Below are positions 9,029-17,577 of a DNA stretch of 64,000 bases, piece after piece; position 1 is the first letter of the stretch, and each line of letters starts with the position of its first letter. Source of the stretch: Paenibacillus macerans (GTDB taxonomy: Bacteria > Bacillota > Bacilli > Paenibacillales > Paenibacillaceae); contig NZ_JAMBOE010000003.1 of assembly GCF_023715465.1 (NCBI RefSeq), forward strand, positions 1 through 64,000, read 5' to 3'. The position numbers and the translations under genes are program-made. A model generated the notes under the pieces. The model saw nothing but the letters and a program-made list of their open reading frames with translations. It was not told the DNA's origin and did no database searches.

Positions 9029-9838
9029 TTACCGTCTAGTCCAGCTTGTTCTGACGTAGCCGATTTTCATGCCGGCCCGCTCCATGTTTCTGTGGCTTTG
9101 CGATAAAAAAGCGCACTGGCCGACGCCCAGCTTGCACCCCTGGCGGGATGCCTCCGCGATCCGCCGATGCAACAGCCTTTGCTGCAAGCCACGATTCCGG
9201 AATTGCGGCAAAGTGGCCGCAAACGTAAACGAAGCTATGCCGTCCTTGATATACATCACGCCGGCGGCGGCAGGCTCCTCCTTCACATAGGCCAAATAAA
9301 ATGTCCAGCCAGGCCTGCCATAAAGCACCTTGTTATTTTCGGCGACATAAGGTATGCCATCGTCCGATAGCCCGGTTCCCCGGCAATGAATCATGGCATA
9401 GGTCATAAACTCGTCTTCCTGAAGTTTCTTAACGGTGATCTCATCCTGCTCGTCGATTTGGGGAATTTGGGGCTCTGAGAGGTATAAAGAGGTGTGAAAT
9501 CCCGATTGATAAAATCCGCGTTCGGCCAAACGGGCAAGTATATTCTGATCCGCCAGCGACGGGACGAGTTCAAATTGGGGGATTCGTCCTCTCGATTGGT
9601 AAAACTCGATGATCGGGTCGATGAAATCCACGTCCCCGGCGGTTAGTCCTTTTACAGTATTAAAAGAAGGCCAGGGCATGGTCCGGCTGTAAATGCACAA
9701 GGCGTTGCCGAACCGGCGGAGCTCAATTCCCTCGGGATTGCCCGGCCGGCTTTGAATGGCCAGCATCCGATCATACATATAATCGTTTTCGGATGACACG
9801 ATTTGTTGGATTAAAGCTTCCGACGGCAAATTGGGCAT
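9029..9838 (-). CDS. GNAT N-acetyltransferase (two-part)
   Basis: The protein is 269 residues. The N-terminal half is a divergent GNAT-like fold. The C-terminal half is a recognisable GNAT domain with the acetyl-CoA motif LPQFRNRGLQQRLLHRRI and QSHRNMERAGMKIGY. The start has GAGGTGG six bases upstream. The acceptor molecule is unknown. It converges on the GH16 gene. Confidence 0.8.
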   Translation of the reverse strand: MPNLPSEALIQQIVSSENDYMYDRMLAIQSRPGNPEGIELRRFGNALCIYSRTMPWPSFNTVKGLTAGDVDFIDPIIEFYQSRGRIPQFELVPSLADQNILARLAERGFYQSGFHTSLYLSEPQIPQIDEQDEITVKKLQEDEFMTYAMIHCRGTGLSDDGIPYVAENNKVLYGRPGWTFYLAYVKEEPAAAGVMYIKDGIASFTFAATLPQFRNRGLQQRLLHRRIAEASRQGCKLGVGQCAFLSQSHRNMERAGMKIGYVRTSWTRR

Positions 9839-9887
9839 GTTCCACCTCGCAAAAATATATTGGCGATAGAAATATCATTTTCCCCTT

Positions 9888-10448
9888 TTAAGGCAGCACG
9901 GCGTCCAAATAACGGGAGGTCATCCCATCTCGCAAAATTTCCATATACAATTCGTCGTAAGCTTTTCCATTAACGAGATAACTCTCGCTTCTTCTTCCAA
10001 AGAGGCGGAACCCGGCTTTTTCGTAACACTTGACGGCCGGCTCGTTAAACTCGAAAACCCGAAGCATGATGTTGTTTAAGTTTAGTATTTTAAAGCCGTA
10101 TTCGCACAGCAGCTTGATGGCTTCCACCCCATAGCCCATACCTCTCTGCCGATCTTCGCCGATAAAAATACCAAGTTCCGCGACTCTTCGAATCTGATCG
10201 ATGTCAAACAATGAGCAATTCCCGATCAGTTCATCATTATTTTTCAACACGATCGCAAAATTTTGCCCTTCCCGGGCCATATTTTCGAGCACGCTTTTTT
10301 CTCGCGGCAAACTGAACACTTCGGCGGGAGAACCTATTTTCACAGACAAAGATAAGTTATTGATCCACTTTGTGTATGTTTCGATATCCTCCGGATTTAC
10401 CGGGGACAAATACAGATTGTCCGCTTCCATTTTTTTGAAATACCTCAT
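9888..10448 (-). CDS. GNAT N-acetyltransferase, RimJ/RimL-like
   Basis: The protein is 186 residues with QRGMGYGVEAIKLL for acetyl-CoA and a C-terminal NNIMLRVFEFNEPAVKCYEKAGF motif. This fits the acetyltransf_3 (RimJ/RimL, SpeG-like) group. AAGGAG lies nine bases upstream of the ATG at 10448. It may act on a protein N-terminus, polyamine or small metabolite; the sequence does not say which. Confidence 0.82.
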   Translation of the reverse strand: MRYFKKMEADNLYLSPVNPEDIETYTKWINNLSLSVKIGSPAEVFSLPREKSVLENMAREGQNFAIVLKNNDELIGNCSLFDIDQIRRVAELGIFIGEDRQRGMGYGVEAIKLLCEYGFKILNLNNIMLRVFEFNEPAVKCYEKAGFRLFGRRSESYLVNGKAYDELYMEILRDGMTSRYLDAVLP

Positions 10449-10503
10449 CCATTATCGCTCCTTATTTAAGTCATTCTGCAGGAATACGGTTGTATCTCCG
10501 GTT

Positions 10504-10920
10504 TCAATCACTAGGCTCGTATGCTTTAAAATGCTTCTCAAAAAGCGCTTTGATGTTTCCCTCAAATTCGGGGTTAGGTTTATAGTAGACGCCTTGGATG
10601 AGATTTGGAATAAACCCTAGCTTTTTTTCCTCTCCCTCATATAAACTTATGCCAAACATAAAACCCGTCCTGTCTTCCTGGTTCTCATCGGGCATCAGCT
10701 CGATATCTTTCATGCGGCTAATCCATTCCGTAATTTGCTGCCGGTCTTCGATCGCCCTTCTTGCTCCCGTGGAGCCATCCACCAAAATCACTTTATCGAC
10801 TTGCAAAATATCGCCGGGATAAACCTCCGATAAGGAAATGGGGCGTAATGGGATTGCTTCCGCCGAGCTCTGGCATCCGACGACCAATACGAACACCAAG
10901 ACGATCCATAACCGTTTCAT
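10504..10920 (-). CDS. Small predicted lipoprotein
   Basis: The protein is 138 residues. An N-terminal hydrophobic stretch ends in the lipobox LVVGC at about residue 16, so it should be lipid-anchored on the outer face of the membrane. The rest is soluble with no recognised domain. The ATG at 10920 is ten bases after AGGAG; a TTG two codons upstream is an alternative. The function is unknown. Confidence 0.7.
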   Translation of the reverse strand: MKRLWIVLVFVLVVGCQSSAEAIPLRPISLSEVYPGDILQVDKVILVDGSTGARRAIEDRQQITEWISRMKDIELMPDENQEDRTGFMFGISLYEGEEKKLGFIPNLIQGVYYKPNPEFEGNIKALFEKHFKAYEPSD

Positions 10921-11028
10921 ACACAAACCGCTCCTCTAAGACGGATTAAGGCCTAATTATTACGCCGAGAAAACCTGCAAAAACCAGGCTGTCAAGCGCC
11001 GATTTCTAAGTTGAGCGGAACTTCCTGC

Positions 11029-12561
11029 TTATTCCTTCCGCAAAATAAACTCCCCGGTCACCGCGTCGATAAAAGCGAGGCACCGCTTTTCCCCCAGGCT
11101 GTTCGTCACCGCAGGATCGGATTGATACACAAGCCGGTATTCCGGCGGCTCATGATCACGATCCAAAAACCACTTCAAACGAAGCTTCAACTGCATAGTA
11201 TATAAATCGAAGGCTTGTTCGGGCGTAATCGCCGGGTGGAATTGCCTTGAAGCGAGAGCCTCGATCATTTCATAAGAGGTCCCCATATACAGGCAAATGG
11301 TTCCGGTAGCAGTGCACACGCTGATCGTTACCCGTTCGAGATGGACGGGAATACCATGGATATAAACCGGCAGGTAAAAAAATTCCCTGGTGCGCTCCTC
11401 TTCCCCCTCATCCTCGGCATCAATTTGCAGTTGGAGATACTTCGTATAGTCCGGGAAAACCATCCGCAAAAACCGTTCCGCCACTTCCCAACATTCGGCT
11501 CGGCTGAACGCGGGATATCTTTCCTCGCCACAGCCCGTATGGTGGTAACCAACCAGCCGTCCCGTCGATTTTTCCACCTGTACCATAATCGAAGTTTTGC
11601 GGAAAAAGCGCAGCTTGTCTCCCCATTTTCGCTCCATATAACCTTCCGCCGACAGGGGATCCCGTTCATTCTCCTCTTCCGCTTGCGTCTTAAGCTGATA
11701 AATCCGCTTTACTCTTTCCCCATCGTCCGAACATTTTTCCAGGACATAACGGTTCATGTCGATGCCTAGCCGCTGCTCCCAGGACTCTTCCGAAAGAGGC
11801 GGCGCTTGCGTTATGTTCTCACTCGAAGATAGCGGGCGGCTCGGCGGCAGAACATAATGATCAGGTCCAAACAGGTCGCGGCCGGTGGTCGCGTCGATCA
11901 GGGCATGGTCCGGCTCCGGCTCATAAACAAGCCGGTCTTCCGGTTCGGCGCCCTTCATTTCATAGATGGAAGGATGCAGGTTCAAAATGGTGGGCTTCAT
12001 CCGCAGACGTTGTTTGAGGTCCTCTAAAATTTGCGCTTCAGACGTAATCGCCTCGGGCCAATCCGGTATAGGAATCGCGTTGTGCAACCGGCTTTCCAGC
12101 CGATAACGGGTGACGTTGAAGCGATGATCCACCGTCAGTTCACACCCCGTGTCCGGGAGCGGCAAACCCCCGGCTTCCTGGCGATAAGCGAACGTATACG
12201 GAATTCGTCTTTTCATAGTTTCGCAGATGGCCAGTTTGCCAGGATCGGGATGATACTCGGCTACAAAGGCATCCGCAGCCTTTTTCGCCAGCTTAAGCTT
12301 GTCTTCATCCGCCATAAGGCCTTCGGCTTCCGTCAAGTTATCCGCTTCAGGCCCGTTAATGCTTAGCCGAGTAAGAACTCCTGTGGCGATGTCCAGAGAG
12401 ACTTCGATTTGATGCTCCTCTGCGTCAGGATCTTCCCAAATAAAACAGCGCTCCCGCTCATCCTCCTGGGGAATGCTGTCCTCCATCTCCAGCCGGTAGT
12501 GCGGGGGGATTGTGACAATGGTTTGCGCGATTTGGCGAAGTTGATTGACATCGGTGCTCAT
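11029..12561 (-). CDS. YcdB/YcdC-repeat-like protein
   Basis: The 510-residue protein contains two related segments, around 20-190 and 270-500. Each has a pattern of (W)E.AE.FL..(F/Y) plus a strand-rich part with G.(I/L).. and ending FID(A).TG(E/R), as in the YcdB/YcdC (PepSY-related) repeat proteins of bacilli. Examples are LIDATTGRDL and AFIDAVTGEFIL. No signal peptide is visible, unlike many relatives, so it may be cytoplasmic. GGGAGG precedes the start. Its role is unknown. Confidence 0.65.
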   Translation of the reverse strand: MSTDVNQLRQIAQTIVTIPPHYRLEMEDSIPQEDERERCFIWEDPDAEEHQIEVSLDIATGVLTRLSINGPEADNLTEAEGLMADEDKLKLAKKAADAFVAEYHPDPGKLAICETMKRRIPYTFAYRQEAGGLPLPDTGCELTVDHRFNVTRYRLESRLHNAIPIPDWPEAITSEAQILEDLKQRLRMKPTILNLHPSIYEMKGAEPEDRLVYEPEPDHALIDATTGRDLFGPDHYVLPPSRPLSSSENITQAPPLSEESWEQRLGIDMNRYVLEKCSDDGERVKRIYQLKTQAEEENERDPLSAEGYMERKWGDKLRFFRKTSIMVQVEKSTGRLVGYHHTGCGEERYPAFSRAECWEVAERFLRMVFPDYTKYLQLQIDAEDEGEEERTREFFYLPVYIHGIPVHLERVTISVCTATGTICLYMGTSYEMIEALASRQFHPAITPEQAFDLYTMQLKLRLKWFLDRDHEPPEYRLVYQSDPAVTNSLGEKRCLAFIDAVTGEFILRKE

Positions 12562-12579
12562 GAGTGTAGTCTTCCTCCC

Positions 12580-13155
12580 TTACTTCAAGCGTTTCAGTTC
12601 ATCGTCGGTAAAGTTTTTGACGGCCTTGTCTTGGGAAAATTTTGTCTCAGTGTATGTTTTAGAACGGTTTCTTGGGATGGACAGGCTGTCCCAGTCCGTT
12701 TTCTTCAGAATCTTGGCAGCATAAATGATCTGCCCGACATGGTAAGGGTAATGCGCCAGTTGCCTGTTGATCGCCTCCATGACGGTATGCCCTTCATTGC
12801 GGATATAAACAATTTGCGTCAATTGATCCGGACGGACGGAATGAATCGCGCTGAGCAAGCAATCCCAGCCTTCATTCCATTTTTGCAGCAGCTCCTCTTG
12901 GCTTAGGATGTCATTTTCAAACTCGGCATCGCGGTTGCGCCAAGGCTTTTCCCCGTCGGACGTAAGAAAATCGGTCCAGCGCGAAAGCATGTTTCCCCAC
13001 AAGTGCTTAACGATCGTGGCAATACTGTTGGAATCCTCGTTAAAAGCGACAAACCATTGGTCAGGTTCCAATTGATCCATCGCTTTTTCTCCCAGCGTTT
13101 TATAGTACAGAAATAGCTTCTCCACACTTTCCAGATAGACTTGATTTACGTCCAT
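12580..13155 (-). CDS. DinB-like protein, DUF1572 type
   Basis: The protein is about 191 residues from the ATG at 13155, which has AAGGAGG eight bases upstream; the frame to 13206 adds 17 residues without support. It has the DUF1572 features SIATIVKHLWGNMLSRWTDF and VMEAINRQLAHYPYHVGQIIY. The histidines there correspond to the three metal ligands of the DinB/YfiT fold. It is a probable metal-dependent enzyme of unknown substrate, 18 bp upstream of the YcdB-like gene. Confidence 0.8.
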   Translation of the reverse strand: MDVNQVYLESVEKLFLYYKTLGEKAMDQLEPDQWFVAFNEDSNSIATIVKHLWGNMLSRWTDFLTSDGEKPWRNRDAEFENDILSQEELLQKWNEGWDCLLSAIHSVRPDQLTQIVYIRNEGHTVMEAINRQLAHYPYHVGQIIYAAKILKKTDWDSLSIPRNRSKTYTETKFSQDKAVKNFTDDELKRLK

Positions 13156-13283
13156 GGGATGTTCCTCCTTCTTTTTACCTTCCAGAATTTTCATATATCT
13201 TAACATGGATACCTGCCCCCGGGAAATACAATTCCGTAAAGGATCAAACGGTTCTCAGCATCTAGTTTCGCCGGTATCCAGAT

Positions 13284-13814
13284 CTACAGCTTTATGGCTT
13301 CTAACGCCTGCATCAATTCGGTGATGGAAGGGGTCAGCACGCCATTGGGATCCTGCTCCAAATCGCCAAAATTTCCGTATTCGGTATCAATCCATTCAAC
13401 CGCCCCCGTTTGATTGTTGAAAACCAGCAAGATTTCGCCGATATTCGCATAGATGGAACCGATCCAGATCCGCTGTCCAAAGTCATTTTCGCCGGTCCAT
13501 GCGGTGTAGTTATACATGAGCTGCTCATTCATTGTCTGGCTTGGGTCCAAACCTTGAAGCGCGACATGGAGCTTAGATTCTTTATTGAATTCAAACCAGT
13601 TTCCCCATTGATCCGTAGGCGGCACCTGGGACGCATCGATAACCCCTTCCAGCTCCTCAAAATAAAAACTCCCGTAATATTCTTTCAGTTCCGGATGAAG
13701 TGTAAACCCAAGCTCCCGCTCGGCCGCCAAAAAATCAACTTGTCCCGTATTTACTTGATAGGCACCTGGATAATGTTGTTGCAGAAAGTGTTGAAGTGTC
13801 TCTTTAAGCATCAT
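13284..13814 (-). CDS. SUKH (SMI1/KNR4/Syd)-like protein
   Basis: The protein is about 176 residues from the ATG at 13814 (AAAGGAG upstream; a longer frame to 13889 has no support). The pattern LAAERELGFTLHPELKEYY followed by WFEF and a C-terminal strand pair GEILLVFNNQTGAVEWID matches the SUKH superfamily, closest in appearance to the Syd-like branch. SUKH proteins often act as immunity proteins to contact-dependent toxins or as SecY-associated factors. No toxin gene lies next to it here, so the role is open. Confidence 0.65.
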   Translation of the reverse strand: MMLKETLQHFLQQHYPGAYQVNTGQVDFLAAERELGFTLHPELKEYYGSFYFEELEGVIDASQVPPTDQWGNWFEFNKESKLHVALQGLDPSQTMNEQLMYNYTAWTGENDFGQRIWIGSIYANIGEILLVFNNQTGAVEWIDTEYGNFGDLEQDPNGVLTPSITELMQALEAIKL

Positions 13815-13901
13815 ATATAGCTCCTTTATTCCCCGGATAATCCCAGTATAGCATGCTTTATAGGCATTCTCTGCCATAAAACGAATCACTGCTCAATTCA
13901 C

Positions 13902-14079
13902 GTTGGAAATATCCAATAGAATTTGGAGCCTGCCTCCAAATAGCAGGGTTGATTGGATTTTTCCAATAGATTTACCCCAACCTCGAAAAAAAGAGCCTGA
14001 CCGAGCAAATCTATTGGATATTTCCAATCAGACAGCCGATTCAGCAGTTTCTAAGGCTAATCTATTGGATTTTTCCAAT
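13902..14079. repeat. Four-unit palindromic element, ATTGGA family (copy 1)
   Basis: Four 16-bp palindromes of the form ATTGGA-N4-TCCAAT lie at 13902-13917 (first base G), 13952-13967, 14013-14028 and 14064-14079. Centre spacings are 50, 61 and 51 bp. The first two carry AGA on the right and the last two carry TCT on the left, so the whole element is an inverted arrangement. It occupies the gap between the divergent SUKH and glycosidase genes. A matching copy lies at 34490. Confidence 0.85.
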
Positions 14080-14267
14080 CAGCTAAAGCGTTAAAGTGTA
14101 TCAGACCGAGCTGACCGACGACGGTTCGCATTCCCGCATCCCCCGCCAAGCCCCAAGACAAGCTCGCTTTAAAGGACGATATACGGATATTTCCCTTTCC
14201 AAATATTGCCGCTACAATGAGAAAAAATCGGCGGGTGCTCATCCGCGTGAAAGTGAGGAAGATGAAG

Positions 14268-16592
14268 ATGTTAGCTCATCGTTTAAAGCGGAAAGGCGGC
14301 GTTTCCTGTTGGTTGCTTAGGCTGTGCATCGCGCTACTGACCGCGGCATTGCTTCCCCTGTGGCCCCTAGCTTCGCTTCCCGCCGCATCGGCCGAGTCCT
14401 CCTTGACCATCGACACGCCTGCAGACGGCGAGGAGGTGCACGTCGGGACGATCAGCGTATCCGGCCGTTACACCGAAGCTTACGCCATCAAACTGATCGT
14501 AGGCGGGACCGAGCAGCTGGATACCCGCATGGAAGGGGAAAGCGGCGCCGAATCCGGTACATGGTCTGCCGAACTGGATACGAGCCGGTACGATGGAGAG
14601 ATCACCCTGGCCGCCAAAGGAACGCAAAGCACCACCCGTTATGGCGTAACCAGCTCCCCTGTCGTCATCACCGTAAACAATCCGGATGCGGTAAAGCCGG
14701 TCGTGACCATCATCAGCCCGCACGACGGAGGGCAGGTCAAAGGCTCTAGCACGACGGTTCAAGTCTCCGTTGCCTCCCCGAACCCGTTGACGAGAGTGGA
14801 GGTAAGAATTAACGGAGGAGCGTGGAAACGGGCCGGGAAATCCGGAGAAGTTTACAAATACAACTGGAGCACAAAAGGACTCGGCAACAAAACGTCCAGC
14901 ATCGAGGCCAGGGCCGTTGATTCGCGGGGGAATATCGGCCGCAGCCTAACCGTCTATGCTTCCACCGGAAGCGGAACGCACGAGGATGTTACGCTGGAAA
15001 AACAGGATCGGGCCATGTGGATTTGGGAAAAAGCGGCCTACAACCTGTTCCTTAATCCGGGTTCGCAAACCGCGCTAAAAGCGTTTGCCGACGACACCTC
15101 CACCTTCGACTCGGACCCGATCACCACTTTTTATATCGGCGTGTTCCCCTATGGCGAGGTAGACATCCTTGAGGAATATCCGGAAAAAGTCCGCGATTTC
15201 GTGCGGTGGGCGCACGACAACGGGTACCAGGTTCATGCCTGCATCGCCGGCGGTACCACTCCCCCATATTTGGGAGCGCTTACACCATATCACGAGCATG
15301 CGATCCGTGAGATGGAAAAGGTTATCAACTACAACATCTCCTCCGCGCCGGACGAACGCTTTGACGGCGTCAACGTGGACATTGAACCTTATATCCTGCC
15401 CGAATTCGGAGCCGAAAAGCCCTCCGTTCAGCGGCAATACCTGGACGTCCTGCAAAAAATGATCGGCCGCCGGGACACCGCCGGCATCGATTTGCCCTTC
15501 GGGCCGGCCATCCCGCGCTGGTTCGACAGCGGCGCAAGCTCCAGCGATATTACGTGGAACGGCGAAACGAAATGGCTGTCCGAGCATGTTCAGGACATCA
15601 GCGACTATATTTCAATCATGGATTACCGCGATACCGCGGACGGCAGCGCCGGCATCATCGCCCAGGCGCAAGGCGAACTGGCTTACGCCAATGCGATCGG
15701 CAAGCCGAATTCCGTCGTGGTCGGCGTGGAAACGCTTGATATCGCAAACAGCGGCGATCCTGAAACGATCACCTTCCGCGAAGAGGGCCGGACTTACATG
15801 GAAGCGGAGCTCGATAAAGTGTACGCGGCGTTCAACGGCAATCCCGCGTTTGCGGGCATCGCCATGCACCACTACGATTCCATCCGCTGGCTGCCTTCCG
15901 TCTGGGGACCGGACGGTCATTTGTGGCGCGTTACGCCGGAGGATACCTCGCCCCCATCCGCTTTAAGCGGAGATCCGGCGGCGGCGGCGTTCGATTATCA
16001 AAGCATCAGCCTAAGCTTCGGCCGGGCCGCGGACGACTCCGACATTGAGCATTATTTGATTTACCGCAGCACAGAGCCGGATTTTACCACGGATGAACAC
16101 AGTCTCGCCGGAAGCTCGCGGAATTTGACCTACATGGATTCGGGCCTGCTGCCGGATACGACCTATTACTACAAAGTTGCGGCCATGGATATCAGCGGAA
16201 ATGTCGGCCCCGCCAGCTCCGAAACCTCAAGTGCGACGGCATCCACGTATCTGCGGCCGATGATCATCGGCGATATGGATGTGGTCTTTAACGGGACGCG
16301 CGCTGAGGTATCGCTGCACATCGTCGACCTGGATACCGGCGATAGCGTGACCGCCGCCGTATACGGCCGGTTTACGCAAAGCGGAGGCCGATACATCGAA
16401 ATGCGGACCGATGCGGAAGGTTTCGCCGCCGGAAGCTCCGAAGCGTTGACCTTCCCGTCCGGTGAAGCCGGTTTCTGGCCGCAGCGGATCGTGGCCACCG
16501 GCTACTACTGGGCCTCCGCCTACGATGAGCGGCGAAACGCGACCGCCGCGTGGTCCGGGGCGACATCTAGTACAACGCCTGATCCGCAATAA
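14268..16592 (+). CDS. Secreted multidomain putative glycoside hydrolase
   Basis: The protein is about 774 residues. A signal peptide (hydrophobic core LLRLCIALLTAALLPLWPLA, cleavage near AASA) is followed by two Ig-like/Big-type domains (about 30-225). A TIM-barrel-like domain spans about 250-575, a fibronectin type III domain about 580-660 (DTTYYYKVAAMDISGNVG), and a beta-rich tail follows. Within the barrel, FDGVNVDIEPY at about 365-374 resembles the GH18 DGxDxDxE motif, with Asn in place of one Asp. The ATG at 14268 has GAGGAA seven bases upstream; the frame opens earlier at 14217. It likely acts outside the cell on a polysaccharide; the family is not certain. Confidence 0.65.
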   Translation: MLAHRLKRKGGVSCWLLRLCIALLTAALLPLWPLASLPAASAESSLTIDTPADGEEVHVGTISVSGRYTEAYAIKLIVGGTEQLDTRMEGESGAESGTWSAELDTSRYDGEITLAAKGTQSTTRYGVTSSPVVITVNNPDAVKPVVTIISPHDGGQVKGSSTTVQVSVASPNPLTRVEVRINGGAWKRAGKSGEVYKYNWSTKGLGNKTSSIEARAVDSRGNIGRSLTVYASTGSGTHEDVTLEKQDRAMWIWEKAAYNLFLNPGSQTALKAFADDTSTFDSDPITTFYIGVFPYGEVDILEEYPEKVRDFVRWAHDNGYQVHACIAGGTTPPYLGALTPYHEHAIREMEKVINYNISSAPDERFDGVNVDIEPYILPEFGAEKPSVQRQYLDVLQKMIGRRDTAGIDLPFGPAIPRWFDSGASSSDITWNGETKWLSEHVQDISDYISIMDYRDTADGSAGIIAQAQGELAYANAIGKPNSVVVGVETLDIANSGDPETITFREEGRTYMEAELDKVYAAFNGNPAFAGIAMHHYDSIRWLPSVWGPDGHLWRVTPEDTSPPSALSGDPAAAAFDYQSISLSFGRAADDSDIEHYLIYRSTEPDFTTDEHSLAGSSRNLTYMDSGLLPDTTYYYKVAAMDISGNVGPASSETSSATASTYLRPMIIGDMDVVFNGTRAEVSLHIVDLDTGDSVTAAVYGRFTQSGGRYIEMRTDAEGFAAGSSEALTFPSGEAGFWPQRIVATGYYWASAYDERRNATAAWSGATSSTTPDPQ

Positions 16593-17553
16593 CCTGCCGG
16601 AGCGCTTCGATTTCCTCACTGGTCATTTCATAACCGGTGATATCATGCGCGGCTTCCTCCGGGATGACACCGGATAATACCAGGCACCACAGCATCCGCA
16701 AAATGTATTTGTCCATCGGCTGGATAAACGTGTGCTCGGCATAAGCGTCAACGCGTGAGGAAAGCGCCAGAAAGACTTCGAAATTACCCTCCGCGAACGC
16801 CTGCATCAGATCGCGCTGAATGGCCGGGAACGCGGCCCCCAATCCGACCAGGGCGCTGCGGGCCCCGCGCATCAGCGAGTAACCGAACATCCGGTCCTCC
16901 CCGGTGATGAGCAGCTTCTCCGGGAACTCGGCCGAAATCAGCGTGGATACGTCCTGCAGCGTCATGACGCTGTCGAGCGTGGCCACTTTGATGCCAAGTG
17001 TCCGCGGCAGCGCGAGCAATTCCCGCAGCACTTCTGCGGAATACGACACGCCTCCGGCCTCGTCGTACAAATAAAAAAGCACCAAAGGGCAGCCGAACCG
17101 GGACAGCTTGCAGTGATAACTCACGATCGCCTCATCCCGCTCCCCGGGCGGCAACTCCTTGAAAATCGCCGGCGGAAACACGAGCAGGGCGTCGGCCCCC
17201 CAATGAATCGCATCGGCCGCCATCCCCAGGCTGTCCCTTTCCCACTGGCGGATTTTCATGCTCCCCAGCAGCCGGTTGTCGGGAATCGCTCCCACCCCGG
17301 CGATCAACAGTTTTTGTCCCCCTAGCGCGGATTTCCAAACCTCCAGCACCTGCTTGCGCTCATGCCGATCCAAATGCAGCCCTCTGCCCGTGTGCGCCCA
17401 AACGGCGGCGCCGGCAATCGGCTGTTCCGAAAGATACTGTGCGTAGGCTTCCTGCGCTTTCGCATGGATTTGTCCCGTATAATAGCGGGGCACGGGCACG
17501 GCGGGGATCAACCCCCAAGCACATGCTTTTTTCACGGCATCCGTGTTATTCAT
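16567..17553 (-). CDS. DapA-family aldolase/lyase (copy A)
   Basis: The protein is 328 residues of the dihydrodipicolinate synthase/N-acetylneuraminate lyase class I aldolase family. The Schiff-base lysine is K189 in LGIKVATLDS and the active-site tyrosine is in FYLYDEAG (about 161-163). Family members split or form 2-keto acids; here a 2-keto-3-deoxy sugar acid from uronate breakdown is a reasonable guess. AAGGAAGG precedes the start by eight bases. Its 3' end overlaps the convergent glycosidase gene by 26 bp. It is the last gene of the minus-strand catabolic set. Confidence 0.82.
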   Translation of the reverse strand: MNNTDAVKKACAWGLIPAVPVPRYYTGQIHAKAQEAYAQYLSEQPIAGAAVWAHTGRGLHLDRHERKQVLEVWKSALGGQKLLIAGVGAIPDNRLLGSMKIRQWERDSLGMAADAIHWGADALLVFPPAIFKELPPGERDEAIVSYHCKLSRFGCPLVLFYLYDEAGGVSYSAEVLRELLALPRTLGIKVATLDSVMTLQDVSTLISAEFPEKLLITGEDRMFGYSLMRGARSALVGLGAAFPAIQRDLMQAFAEGNFEVFLALSSRVDAYAEHTFIQPMDKYILRMLWCLVLSGVIPEEAAHDITGYEMTSEEIEALRQVIADQALY

Positions 17554-17577
17554 TCATACAACCTTCCTTTTCTTTTT

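Noticed and set aside
13902..14079. Rho-independent terminators, because the palindromes form hairpins
   Set aside because: Stems are 6 bp and A/T-containing with no T run, and four lie between divergent genes where no terminator is needed.
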